Shown: positions 1 through 7,207 of the stretch, in pieces | How the letters are laid out: each line of letters opens with the position of its first letter | Numbering within the stretch: the first letter of the stretch is position 1 | Origin: Desulfobacteraceae bacterium | GTDB taxonomy: Bacteria; Desulfobacterota; Desulfobacteria; Desulfobacterales; SKZT01 | DNA: 64,000 bases | Assembly: GCA_011389745.1 (NCBI GenBank) | Contig: JAABTQ010000015.1 | Coordinates: 1 to 64,000, forward strand | Reading direction: 5' to 3' | The notes under the pieces: model-generated | The model's database searches: none | The model's input: the letters and a program-made list of their open reading frames with translations, nothing else | What the model was told of the DNA's origin: nothing | Program-made: the position numbers and the translations under genes

Positions 1-224
1 TGCCTTGTCTCTACCGGGGCATGCCTTGTCTCTACCGGGGCATGCCTTGTCTCTACCGGGGCATGCCTTGTCTCTACCGGGGCATGCCTTGTCTCTACCG
101 GGGCATGCCTTGTCTCTACCGGGGCATGCCTTGTCTCTACCGGGGCATGCCTTGTCTCTACCGGGGCATGCCTTGTCTCTACCGGGGCATGCCTTGTCTC
201 TACCGGGGCATGCCTTGTCTCTAC
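1..224. repeat. 21-bp tandem array (about 10.7 copies) inside the RAYT gene
   Basis: The copies are essentially perfect, with a period of 21 bp, and the array runs off the left edge. On the minus strand each unit is GTAGAGACAAGGCATGCC followed by CCG, that is, one arm of the 28-bp palindrome seen at 576-603 and 2375-2402 plus three bases. Because 21 is a multiple of three, the array stays in the transposase reading frame and adds VETRHAP heptapeptides. There are no spacers, so it is not a CRISPR array. The near identity of copies suggests recent expansion by slippage or unequal recombination; its true length cannot be seen. Confidence 0.97.
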
Positions 225-521
225 GCCATTATTGGTATCGTTGCCATTACCATTCAGGACCAAAATGCCGTGGATATGGTTCGGCATGACCACAAATGCG
301 TCCAATTCCACGTCAGGTGCGTGATGTTTTATTTCGAACCATAGCACATCGGCTAAAATCCCGAGGTGGGATAATTGCATTTTATCCTGAACAATATCCC
401 CGAAATAACATTCACGATCTTTTGTGCAAATCGTAACAAAATAAGGCGCATTCCACCCGTAATCCCAATTTTGTAACCGGGTGGATGGAATGCGATATTT
501 ATTTTGATATTTTTCCATCAT
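1..521 (-). CDS. REP-associated tyrosine transposase (RAYT, Y1/HUH family), 3' part beyond the window
   Basis: A minus-strand frame opens at ATG 521 (a second ATG lies at 518) and stays open to the left edge, about 173 codons. Residues 27-45 (PYFVTICTKDRECYFGDI) and 76-88 (FVVMPNHIHGILV) are the conserved N-terminal blocks of the TnpA_REP/Y1 transposase family; His82 and His84 form the HUH metal-binding pair. The catalytic tyrosine lies further downstream and is not in view. After a short GNGNDTNNG linker the frame enters the VETRHAP array at residue 100. Family knowledge: RAYTs are single-domain nucleases thought to mobilise REP palindromes, which fits the cognate palindromes at 576 and 2375. 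It starts 28 bp past the end of the truncated rhuM-like gene. Whether the protein is active with this insert is unknown. Confidence 0.88.
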   Translation of the reverse strand, partial: MMEKYQNKYRIPSTRLQNWDYGWNAPYFVTICTKDRECYFGDIVQDKMQLSHLGILADVLWFEIKHHAPDVELDAFVVMPNHIHGILVLNGNGNDTNNGVETRHAPVETRHAPVETRHAPVETRHAPVETRHAPVETRHAPVETRHAPVETRHAPVETRHAPVETRHAPVETR

Positions 522-549
522 GCCACCACATCATCCGGAAGATATAATT

Positions 550-966
550 TTAGAATTGTGCATAATTGCAATCTTGTAGAGACAAGGCATGCCTTGTCTC
601 TACGTTCGTTGACGCGTACCCCTGTACCAGATAATCCTTGAGGCGTTTCGTGGCCCACTGGCGGAATTGGGTGCCCCGCTTTGATTTTACCCGGTAGCCT
701 ACGGAGATGATGACGTCCAGGTTGTAATGCGCTACCTGATATGTTTTTCCGTCTGCTGCAGTTGTCGCAAAATTTGCGACAACTGATTTTTCATCAAGCT
801 CTCCTTCTTTAAACACATTATTGACATGCTTTCCTATGGTTTTGATATCGCGATCGAAAAGCAGCGAGAGCTGATTTCGATTCAACCAGACTGTTTCCTG
901 GTCAAAAAACACTTCAACCGCGGTTTCGTTGTCCCTGGTGGTATAAATTTCAACCTGGTTTTTCAC
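550..966 (-). pseudogene. Truncated RhuM-family protein ending in a REP-encoded tail
   Basis: A 138-codon frame begins at GTG 966, overlapping the hsdS stop codon (GTGA). Residues 1 to about 120, including VWLNRNQLSLLFDRDIKTIG and YNLDVIISVGYRVKSKRGTQ, are the N-terminal RhuM-type domain often found beside type I restriction genes. RhuM proteins are usually over 300 residues. Here, just after KRLKDYLVQGY, the frame runs into the palindromic REP (576-603), picks up VETRHALSLQ and stops seven residues later. I read this as a gene cut short by the REP/RAYT insertion; the missing part could lie left of the window. The cellular role of RhuM is poorly defined. Translational coupling to hsdS suggests co-expression before disruption. 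Confidence 0.8.
576..603. repeat. 28-bp perfect palindromic REP element, copy 1
   Basis: The arm GTAGAGACAAGGCA is followed directly by its exact reverse complement, giving a 28-bp palindrome. It lies inside the 3' end of the truncated rhuM-like frame, where it encodes VETRHALSL. The same arm is the building block of the tandem array at 1-224, and the whole palindrome recurs at 2375-2402. It is the likely substrate of the adjacent RAYT (inference from family behaviour). Confidence 0.95.
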
Positions 967-2324
967 TTGTTTTTTTCCTGTTTTTTTGCAGACCGACCGG
1001 ATTTTCCTTTTTGAATCCTTTCCAGCAGCTTATGCGCGGGCTCCCAATCCGGCTCCCGGCGGCAGGCCGCAAGTTCTGCTTCACTGAGCAGTTGTCCGGC
1101 AAAGGCTTTTTTCAGAATGCTCTGACGCAGGGCTTCGGCTTTTTCAAGGCTCTGGTCGATGCTATCGGCCAGTTTGTCGCAGAGGGAGAGGCGGGATTCG
1201 ATGGCGGAGACGATGGCGGTTTGTTCATCCAAAGTTGGCGGTATAGGTATCTCAGTATTTTTTACTTTCTTTAAAATAATTCTTTTTATGGCTGTACCTG
1301 TCATTTGCCCCGTCATTTCTTTGAAACCCGTGGGACTTTGAATATAATATTTTATATACGAACTGGTGAGCGTTTCTTTGTTTGGTCTAATCATGCAAAC
1401 ACTTGATAACAAGCTAATTGGTTCTTTAAAAATATTGAGGGTAACATTTCCTGTGTTTACACCATCTTTGGTCAATAGAACATCACCGAATTTTGGGTCA
1501 CACCTATTGTAAATGCTTTCATGAAAATCATAATCAACGTATTCAATATTAAACAAATCCATATGATTATTACGAATATTCTTAGATGTAACATATGGAT
1601 ACTGGTAAGCCCCTTTTTCAGCGTACTTTTTTTTGGGAGAAAAGTGTGATCCATCTTGAACCTTCTCACACACTTCACCCAACTTCACCCAGTTCCAACC
1701 TTTGGATAAGCCTGTCTGCTTCTCCCGCCACTCCTTGGTCAACTCCCCCTCAAAAGCCTTTTTCAGCACGGCCTGGCGGTAGATGTCCAGTTTGGTTTTG
1801 GCGGTTTTGAGGTTGGCGATGCCGTTGTCCAGATCACTGAAGAGCTTCTCTATTTTGGAGACGATGGCGCGTTGTTCGGGGAGGGGAGCGAGGGGAAATG
1901 TAATGTCTCGAAGGTTATTTAAATTAACTCCTAAAACCGTTGTCCCGCTTGATACTTTTAGAATTTTTCCTTTAAGATTCAAAAAGGTATAATAAAGAAA
2001 TTTATTATCAATATCAATTCTGGGCTTGACGATTTTCAGATCCTGATTGATAGCAGCGCGTATTTTATTACGTATCGGTTTGCCTGGATTAATTCTCGTA
2101 GCCAAAATTATTTCTTCAGGCTGGGCCAAATTCGCGGCGCTGTTCTTTAAACCTTTTTCGGTAATATAATCCTTCGTATCCGTTAAATAACCACCTTTAA
2201 TATCCTTAATGGAAGCCCAAGGGATATCTCCATTCCAGTAGGACGACTTATTTTTACTTGGTGTCCCACCCCCGACAAAGTCGCAAACATTCCCCAATTC
2301 CGTTTCAACCCAATCTTCTCTCAT
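963..2324 (-). CDS. hsdS: Type I restriction-modification specificity subunit HsdS
   Basis: A 453-residue protein. HsdS provides the DNA-recognition module of type I systems. Two variable target-recognition domains (about residues 1-145 and 205-365) alternate with two conserved helical spacers: LPEQRAIVSKIEKLFSDLD to LKKAFEGELT (about 148-200) and LDEQTAIVSAIESRLSLCD to LKKAFAGQLL (about 368-425). This is the expected full-length two-TRD layout. The start ATG 2324 follows AAGGTC. The gene lies downstream of hsdR in the same direction, with a REP palindrome in the 158-bp gap, and overlaps the rhuM-like frame. A methyltransferase partner (HsdM) is needed for function but none is visible in this window. 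Confidence 0.93.
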   Translation of the reverse strand: MREDWVETELGNVCDFVGGGTPSKNKSSYWNGDIPWASIKDIKGGYLTDTKDYITEKGLKNSAANLAQPEEIILATRINPGKPIRNKIRAAINQDLKIVKPRIDIDNKFLYYTFLNLKGKILKVSSGTTVLGVNLNNLRDITFPLAPLPEQRAIVSKIEKLFSDLDNGIANLKTAKTKLDIYRQAVLKKAFEGELTKEWREKQTGLSKGWNWVKLGEVCEKVQDGSHFSPKKKYAEKGAYQYPYVTSKNIRNNHMDLFNIEYVDYDFHESIYNRCDPKFGDVLLTKDGVNTGNVTLNIFKEPISLLSSVCMIRPNKETLTSSYIKYYIQSPTGFKEMTGQMTGTAIKRIILKKVKNTEIPIPPTLDEQTAIVSAIESRLSLCDKLADSIDQSLEKAEALRQSILKKAFAGQLLSEAELAACRREPDWEPAHKLLERIQKGKSGRSAKKQEKNK

Positions 2325-2374
2325 GACCTTATGATGATTCTCATTGTTATTCTATTGTTTGTTGGCATGTCGTT

Positions 2375-2402
2375 GTAGAGACAAGGCATGCCTTGTCTCT
2401 AC
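2375..2402. repeat. 28-bp perfect palindromic REP element, copy 2
   Basis: Identical in all 28 positions to the palindrome at 576-603. It lies in the 158-bp gap between hsdR and hsdS, where a hairpin of this size in the transcript could attenuate hsdS expression or act as an mRNA stabiliser (inference). No T-run follows it on either strand, so a classical terminator role is not supported. Confidence 0.95.
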
Positions 2403-2482
2403 AGGACCGGGCAATACCAAATTAGCACGTACCCAATCTGTGGAAAAGGACCCTTTTCCCGTTGGATATTTCCCCGCAACCA

Positions 2483-5275
2483 TTATGCCGCCAACGCCTC
2501 ATTCAATTCTTCCAGCAACTCACCGGACTGGTCGCCGAAAAGCAGCCACATCTTTCCTCTGCCGCCCTTGGCGTCAAAGGGCGTGTAGTCCAGATCGTCC
2601 AAGGCCACATGAAAACTGGCGGCCACATGATCCTTGAGCAGGCGCAGCCATTCCATCTGCTCTTCGCTGAATTTTTGCCCGGCGCCGCCGTGTTTTTTAA
2701 AAATCCAGTCCTTGAAATTTTTATCCACGATGTGATTGTACGGCGTGAGCCGGCTGTCAATGCCGGCCACTCGACGGATCAGCGAAACCAGGGTCACCAG
2801 TTCACTTTTGGGGCTATTGCCCTTAACCTCTTCCAACTGGGCATAGGCTTCCCACACATAATGCGGGGCCAGCAGCGGCTTTTCCCGCTTCAGGATTTCC
2901 AGCACCTTCTTGATCATGGCAAAGGTCAGTTCCCGGCGGCGATACGGCTGATCGTAAAAAATGCGTAACGCGATAATTTCGTCCTTGTTGGCTTCAATGT
3001 AGGCGCTAAAATCCTGAACTACCTGCCGGGCCTTTTCCGTGGAAAAGCTGTCCCACTCGGCCTTTGTGAGCTTGTCCGGGTTGACCGTGTCTATGATCTG
3101 CTCATGGAATTTGCGCACATTTTCGATGGTTTCATTCATCTCTCCGGTAAAAACGGACGTAGCTTGCCGCCGCAGGGCATCCAGTTCCTTTTCAACCGCC
3201 TGTTTGATTTCAACCGGCGGAAAACCCGGTTTTGCCTGCTCGATTTTTGATTGTACCTTCTCGATGGTGTCCGGGTTGTAGACATTGAGCAGATCACCGG
3301 CCGCCTGGTTGATGGTTTTACCGCCGGAGAGTTTTTCAAACCGGGCCTGTTCGTCTTTGGTGAGCAGCCTTTGCAGACGGATGAGCCGGTTTGCCAGAGA
3401 GGTGAACAGGTCTTCGTCCTGAACACCCATGGCCACGGCCCCCAGCAGGTCCTTTAAGGCCACGGCCGGTTTGCGCTCCAGGGGCCGGGAGTCGGTTTTT
3501 TTGGATTTGACAGCCCCCACGGCATCCACAATCACAAAATGGGTCTTGGTGTGGCGGGCCATGCGGGTTACCTTTTTTAAATCGTCAAAATGGAGGGTGC
3601 GGGTGCCCCGGCCCTTCATCTGCTCAAAATAGTTGATGCTTTTGACATCACGCATGAACAGCAGCACCTCCAGGGGTTTGACATCCGTACCCGTGGCGAT
3701 CATGTCCACGGTCACGGCAATGCGCGGGGCCCAGGAGTTGCGGAAGCGGGTCAGGACCGATTTGGGATCTTCATCCGCCTTGTAGGTGATCTTCTTGCAG
3801 AAATCATTGCCTTCACCAAACTCCTCCCGGATGATCTGGATAATATCGTCGGCGTGGCTGTCGGTCTTGGCAAAGATTAGGGTTTTGGGTACTTCAAATT
3901 CACCCTTTTCATCCACGCGATCCGGAAAAATGGTCGGCAGAGCCTCTTTATACGCCCGGATAATATGGCGTATCTGGCTGGGATTGACCACCTCTTTGTC
4001 CAGCTGGCCGGCCGTGTATTCGTAATCTTCATCCAGTTGTTCCCAGCGTTTTTTGCGGCTCAGCTTTTCCCGCTTGTCCACATATTCCATGGCCTTGATT
4101 TTGGCCCCGGCCCGGGTGATTTCCGTTTCAATGGTGAATATGTCATAGGGCACGTTCACCCCGTCAATCACCGATTCTTCATAGGTGTATTCGCTGACCA
4201 CGTTTTCATTGAAGAAACCGAAGGTGCGCTTGTCGGGCGTGGCGGTCAGGCCCACCAGAAAGGCGTCAAAGTATTCCAGCACCTGCTTCCACAAGTTGTA
4301 GATGGAACGGTGACACTCATCAATGATGATAACGTCAAACTGCTCCACGGGGTATCGGGGCGTGAACGCCACGGGGATGGGCTCTTTTTTCTGCCATTGC
4401 CAGGCGGATTCGTTGGGGTTTTCCAGCTCCGCGGCTTCATCCATCTCTTCTCCCTTTAAAATGGAATAAAGGCGCTGAATGGTGGAGATGCAGACCTGGC
4501 TGTCCGAGGCGATATAGCCCGAGTTCAGGCGCTGCACGTTATATAGCTCCGTGAATTTGCGGTTGTCGTCCGTGGGCTGATATTTTAAAAACTCCTGCTC
4601 GGCCTGTTCGCCCAGGTTTCGGGTATCCACCAGAAACAGAATGCGTTTGGCATTGGCGTGTTTCAACAACCGATAGACAAAGGTGCAGGCGGTGAAGGTT
4701 TTTCCGGCGCCGGTGGCCATTTGAATCAGGGCTTTTGGCCGGTTCTCCTTAAATGACGTTTCCAGGTTCCGGATGGCCCTGATCTGGGCGGGACGCAATC
4801 CCTGTTCATCCAGACCGGGCATGTTTTGGAGCTTTGCCCGCAGGGTTTCCGCCTGTCCTCGCCATGCTGCCAACGTCTCGGGTTTGTGGAAATGAAACAC
4901 CGGCCGGGATCTCGGTTTCGGGTCCCGGTAATCGGTGAACCGGGTCAGCACGCCGGTGCTTTCATACACAAACGGCAGGGGTTCTTTGTTGAGATTATAT
5001 TTTAACGTGGCCTGGGCATACCACGAAGCCTGGTCTTCGTGAGTCGTAAGCCCCTCTCCTTCTTCTTCCCGCTTAGCCTCGATGATGCCGGCGGGTTTTC
5101 CGTCCGCAAACAAGACATAATCAGCCGGGCCGACATCGGTCTGGTATTCTCTGACCGCCACGCCTTTGCCGGCAGCCAGATTCACCTTGTTTTTGGATTG
5201 CACCACCCATCCGGCCGCAACCAGCATCTTGTCGATTTCGTCCCGCGCTTTCTGCTCTGGTGTTTGATTTGTCAT
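2483..5275 (-). CDS. hsdR: Type I restriction endonuclease subunit R (EcoEI-like HsdR)
   Basis: A 930-residue translocase/nuclease subunit. The N-terminal nuclease has Asp52 in GPADYVLF and Glu66-Ala67-Lys68 (PD-(D/E)xK fold). The helicase core shows Walker A ATGAGKT (187-193), DECH (319-322), a following GLTATP motif, and a late motif MKGRGTRT. The C-terminal region resembles the EcoEI_R_C domain, ending in WLRLLKDHVAASF and DLDYTPFDAKGGRGK. Length and motifs look intact. Together with HsdS and HsdM it would cut unmodified DNA after ATP-driven translocation. No hsdM lies upstream: the next 750 bp hold a decayed group II intron. A partner could lie left of the window or be absent. Confidence 0.95.
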   Translation of the reverse strand: MTNQTPEQKARDEIDKMLVAAGWVVQSKNKVNLAAGKGVAVREYQTDVGPADYVLFADGKPAGIIEAKREEEGEGLTTHEDQASWYAQATLKYNLNKEPLPFVYESTGVLTRFTDYRDPKPRSRPVFHFHKPETLAAWRGQAETLRAKLQNMPGLDEQGLRPAQIRAIRNLETSFKENRPKALIQMATGAGKTFTACTFVYRLLKHANAKRILFLVDTRNLGEQAEQEFLKYQPTDDNRKFTELYNVQRLNSGYIASDSQVCISTIQRLYSILKGEEMDEAAELENPNESAWQWQKKEPIPVAFTPRYPVEQFDVIIIDECHRSIYNLWKQVLEYFDAFLVGLTATPDKRTFGFFNENVVSEYTYEESVIDGVNVPYDIFTIETEITRAGAKIKAMEYVDKREKLSRKKRWEQLDEDYEYTAGQLDKEVVNPSQIRHIIRAYKEALPTIFPDRVDEKGEFEVPKTLIFAKTDSHADDIIQIIREEFGEGNDFCKKITYKADEDPKSVLTRFRNSWAPRIAVTVDMIATGTDVKPLEVLLFMRDVKSINYFEQMKGRGTRTLHFDDLKKVTRMARHTKTHFVIVDAVGAVKSKKTDSRPLERKPAVALKDLLGAVAMGVQDEDLFTSLANRLIRLQRLLTKDEQARFEKLSGGKTINQAAGDLLNVYNPDTIEKVQSKIEQAKPGFPPVEIKQAVEKELDALRRQATSVFTGEMNETIENVRKFHEQIIDTVNPDKLTKAEWDSFSTEKARQVVQDFSAYIEANKDEIIALRIFYDQPYRRRELTFAMIKKVLEILKREKPLLAPHYVWEAYAQLEEVKGNSPKSELVTLVSLIRRVAGIDSRLTPYNHIVDKNFKDWIFKKHGGAGQKFSEEQMEWLRLLKDHVAASFHVALDDLDYTPFDAKGGRGKMWLLFGDQSGELLEELNEALAA

Positions 5276-5329
5276 AGATTGTTACGATCAATTCTTTTGA
5301 TGCTGTGGGCACATAGTTATTTGTGTGAA

Positions 5330-5897
5330 TCCTGTCAATTTAAACATTGGCATAAACATTAGCCGAAGGCAAGGGCGCAACCGCGAGGGACCGTCTGAAA
5401 GCGCACTGAAGCGGAAGGCTCGCTTGCCGGAAGACTCCAGCTATCGACCCTTGCCGGTTAAACGGGTGGAAATTCCCAAACCTGCGGGTGATACGTCCTT
5501 TGGGTATTCCAACCGTCACAGACCGGTTGAAAGCCTCAGGTGATGATTCCTGTCTTTGATCCGGAGTTTTCAGATTCAAGGCTATGGGTTCAGGCCCGCA
5601 TACTTGTGAAAAGCCATCGGGCCATTCATGAGCTTTTCCCGTAAAGGCCCATGGAAATGTGCCCGGACATTAGGTGCGCAAACCGGCATGACCATTAAGT
5701 GGATTAAGGATCAAGGTCTGCTGTCTTTCAAAGAACTGAGGGTTTAACCTGTTGAATAGGGTTCTCTTTGGGAATTCAACAGGGTAAAAATTCATTACGC
5801 GACTACGGTCCGGTAATTTAAGTGAAACGCCCGGTGTGGACCCGCATGCCGGGTGTTTTGGGGGCTGGGGGAGAAAAACTCCCGGCTGCCCGATTAC
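5330..5897 (+). mobile_element. Degraded group II intron
   Basis: Fragments of a bacterial group II intron fill most of the hsdR-relB gap. The segment at about 5360-5400 (GCCGAAGGCAAGGGCGCAAC, then CCGCGAGGGACCGTCTGAA) resembles domain I sequence. A frameshifted, internally deleted intron-encoded protein follows (separate entry). The 3' end has a domain V-like hairpin (CGCCCGGTGTGG, then CCGCATGCCGGGTG, about 5829-5857), a domain VI-like hairpin (GGGGCTGGGGGAG, then CTCCCGGCTGCCC, about 5861-5891), and ends near CCGATTAC. The 5' boundary is uncertain. With an incomplete protein and missing RNA domains it should not be able to move. Assignment rests on recognised sequence patterns rather than a covariance search. 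Confidence 0.7.
5400..5747 (+). pseudogene. Remnant of group II intron-encoded reverse transcriptase/maturase
   Basis: Pieces of one protein appear in three frames. First, SSYRPLPVKRVEIPKPAG (about 5438-5490), the N-terminal RT block. Then, shifted, RPLGIPTVTDRL followed by IPVFDPEFSDS and YGFRP, the RT motif series that normally continues into GRSAH. Then, after a large deletion removing the YxDD active site, a C-terminal DNA-binding block SRKGPWKCARTLGAQTGMTI (about 5634-5693) ending KDQGLLSFKELRV at TAA 5747. At least two frameshifts and the missing catalytic core make this a clear pseudogene. It sits inside the intron remnant in the same orientation, as expected for a domain IV-encoded protein. 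Confidence 0.8.
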
Positions 5898-5958
5898 TCC
5901 CTCTCAAAACACCATGTTCGCTTAAACATGCTGATATTGCAAATGAAATTAAGAGTGT

Positions 5959-6010
5959 TTGATTTTTTGGTATTTTGATGTATATTTATTGTATTGCAAT
6001 CGTCAATACA
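5959..6010 (+). promoter_or_regulatory. relB promoter with overlapping inverted-repeat operator
   Basis: A -35-like TTGATT (5959-5964) and -10-like TATATT (5981-5986) are 16 bp apart. Directly downstream is the inverted repeat TGTATTG (5990-5996) with CAATACA (6004-6010), perfect 7-bp arms with a 7-bp spacer, covering the expected start of transcription. The relB ribosome site AGGAGTAGG follows. RelB-type antitoxins usually repress their own promoter through such a site; that this one binds RelB is inference. Confidence 0.65.
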
Positions 6011-6025
6011 AATTAGGAGTAGGTT

Positions 6026-6286
6026 ATGGCAAAAACAGCAATAATTCAAACTCGTGTCGATCCGGCGGTAAAGCATAATGCCCAAATTATATTGAAAAAG
6101 CTGAACATTTCAATGTCAGAGGCAATATCAATGTACCTATCGCAGATCACATTACATAATGGAATCCCGTTTGAAATAAAACTGCCCAGCGATGTAACAG
6201 CTAAAACACTGAAGGAATCTGAAAAGGGAGACAATCTTTATACAGTTGAGTCCGTTGATGCGTTGTTCCAGGAGCTTGATAGTTGA
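6026..6286 (+). CDS. relB: RelB/DinJ-family antitoxin
   Basis: An 86-residue protein. The N-terminus (TAIIQTRVDPAVKHNAQIIL, then KKLNISMSEAISMYLSQI) is the ribbon-helix-helix DNA-binding and dimerisation region typical of RelB/DinJ antitoxins; the acidic C-terminal part (about 50-86, ending VESVDALFQELDS) would wrap the toxin. The start is supported by AGGAGTAGG 5-8 bp upstream and a matching operator. It overlaps the following toxin gene by 4 bp (ATGA), the usual coupling. The antitoxin looks intact whereas the toxin is broken, so today it may act only as a repressor or cross-antitoxin (inference). Confidence 0.88.
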   Translation: MAKTAIIQTRVDPAVKHNAQIILKKLNISMSEAISMYLSQITLHNGIPFEIKLPSDVTAKTLKESEKGDNLYTVESVDALFQELDS

Positions 6287-6600
6287 ACATACATTACACA
6301 ACTCAATTTAAAAAGGATTACAAAAGGATCAAGAAACAACACAAAGACCTTTCAAAATTGAGAACCGTTATCGAAAAACTATCTTCAGGACTTGTGTTGG
6401 AACCAATCTATCGGGACCACCCACTTTCAGGGAACTGCGTTTACGACTTTTTGATCAGCCATCATCGATATATGGATTTTCACCGACAGTTCGTGAGATC
6501 TCTAAAAACCGGGGGTTGCCGGTCCGGCCGGAGTGCACCGAATCCTGGGGGTTCTCGAAGAAAATGGGTATATCCGGTCCACAGCCGGAAAATTAAATAA
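6283..6600 (+). pseudogene. RelE/YafQ-type toxin with lost C-terminus
   Basis: The frame starts at TTG/ATG-type position 6283, overlapping relB. The first 50 or so residues (IHYTTQFKKDYKRIKKQHKD, LRTVIEKLSSG, YRDHPLSGN) match the RelE/YafQ N-terminal half. After DHPLSGN the family normally continues with the beta-strands carrying the catalytic residues (a YRECHI/DWLLIY type stretch). Here it switches to unrelated sequence, CVYDFLISHHRYMD and then a basic, Gly/Pro-rich out-of-frame tail. The join falls near 6435. The product would lack the RNase active site and is probably inactive. The new sequence belongs, in other frames, to a LexA-type fragment, so a deletion seems to have fused two genes. 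Confidence 0.7.
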
Positions 6601-6622
6601 CAACGGTATTAACCTGTCATAA
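6457..6622 (+). pseudogene. LexA-type winged helix-turn-helix remnant, frameshifted
   Basis: In the frame one base off the toxin frame there is YGFSPTVREISKNRGLP, which matches the LexA N-terminal signature (GYsPTVREI followed by a GL). A second shift is needed to reach GPAGVHRILGVLEENGYIRS, the matching recognition-helix and wing segment, ending KLNNNGINLS at TAA 6622. Together they look like a LexA-like DNA-binding domain broken by frameshift and cut at its 5' end by the deletion that truncated the toxin. No peptidase domain follows. Short match, so moderate confidence. Confidence 0.5.
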
Positions 6623-6721
6623 TCCTCTGATAAGGTTGGTGTTGCACTTCAAAAAAAATGCCGCAAATTAATATCAGGGAAAACGAGCAGCAAAAAACAA
6701 CCAAACAACGGAGGTGACATT

Positions 6722-6859
6722 ATGGCAAAAGTACAAGACTACATCGAGACGGATAATGAAAGAGAAGAAGGTCATGCGGATACCCGGGGAAATAATTTCG
6801 AATGTGAAACACCCGACGAGCACCTGGGATGTGACCTGGGCATAGATGTTCAGGGATAA
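6722..6859 (+). CDS. Small acidic 45-residue protein of unknown function
   Basis: The ATG at 6722 is preceded by an excellent ribosome site, GGAGGTGA, 5 bp away, and the frame ends at TAA 6859, followed by a hairpin terminator at 6923. The peptide MAKVQDYIETDNEREEGHAD ... NNFECETPDEHLGCDLGIDV is strongly acidic and has two cysteines nine residues apart. I do not recognise a family. It is not a membrane or secreted protein by appearance. It stands between the broken toxin region and the ergothioneine synthase gene, with its own terminator, so it is probably a monocistronic small gene. A ribosomally synthesised precursor peptide or a small metal/redox-binding protein are possibilities without direct support. 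Confidence 0.6.
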   Translation: MAKVQDYIETDNEREEGHADTRGNNFECETPDEHLGCDLGIDVQG

Positions 6860-6922
6860 TCCGGAGCGCAGCTTCTCAAGACAATTCCGACAAATAATCC
6901 GCCTGATGGCGGTTAAAATAAC

Positions 6923-6952
6923 GGCAGGGTTTATCATGAACCCTGCCTTATT
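6923..6952 (+). terminator. Rho-independent terminator after the small acidic gene
   Basis: GGCAGGGTT (6923-6931) pairs perfectly with AACCCTGCC (6939-6947) across a 7-base loop and is followed by TTATTATTT. The stem and T-rich tail support intrinsic termination of the 45-residue gene about 65 bp upstream. Confidence 0.75.
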
Positions 6953-7207
6953 ATTTCCAGGACTGGTGGAATTATTGTAAACTCGTGGTTTGGGATATTC
7001 TCCTTGTGCATTGAGGGGATGATATTCTATCCATTACTGACAGCTCCTGCAGAATGACCTTGTCAAAAACAATTTCCCCTGTCGCGTACCGTTTTCTCCT
7101 GTGCAAAATACCGCTTACCATTTATTTACCCTCCGCTCCTTTGGGACTAATTTGAAAGAACTATAACTATCAGTTATCTCAATGATCTAATATCCAGGGA
7201 GAATGAG
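6953..7207 (+). promoter_or_regulatory. Upstream region of the ergothioneine synthase gene
   Basis: No coding frame is supported in these 255 bp. A weak sigma70-like pair is TTGAAA (7152-7157) and TATCTC (7175-7180), 17 bp apart. The 15-bp palindrome ATAACT-ATC-AGTTAT (7163-7177) lies between and partly over them and could be an operator. A ribosome site AGGGAG precedes the GTG start at 7208. The regulator is unknown. Confidence 0.4.

Noticed and set aside
1-224. Repeat array as a CRISPR locus
   Set aside because: The units are directly adjacent with no spacers, period 21 bp, and lie in a transposase reading frame; no cas genes are present.
5-344. Plus-strand frames encoding SLPGHAL repeats
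   Set aside because: They are mirror readings of the array; the minus-strand frame continues into a recognised transposase, the plus-strand ones do not.
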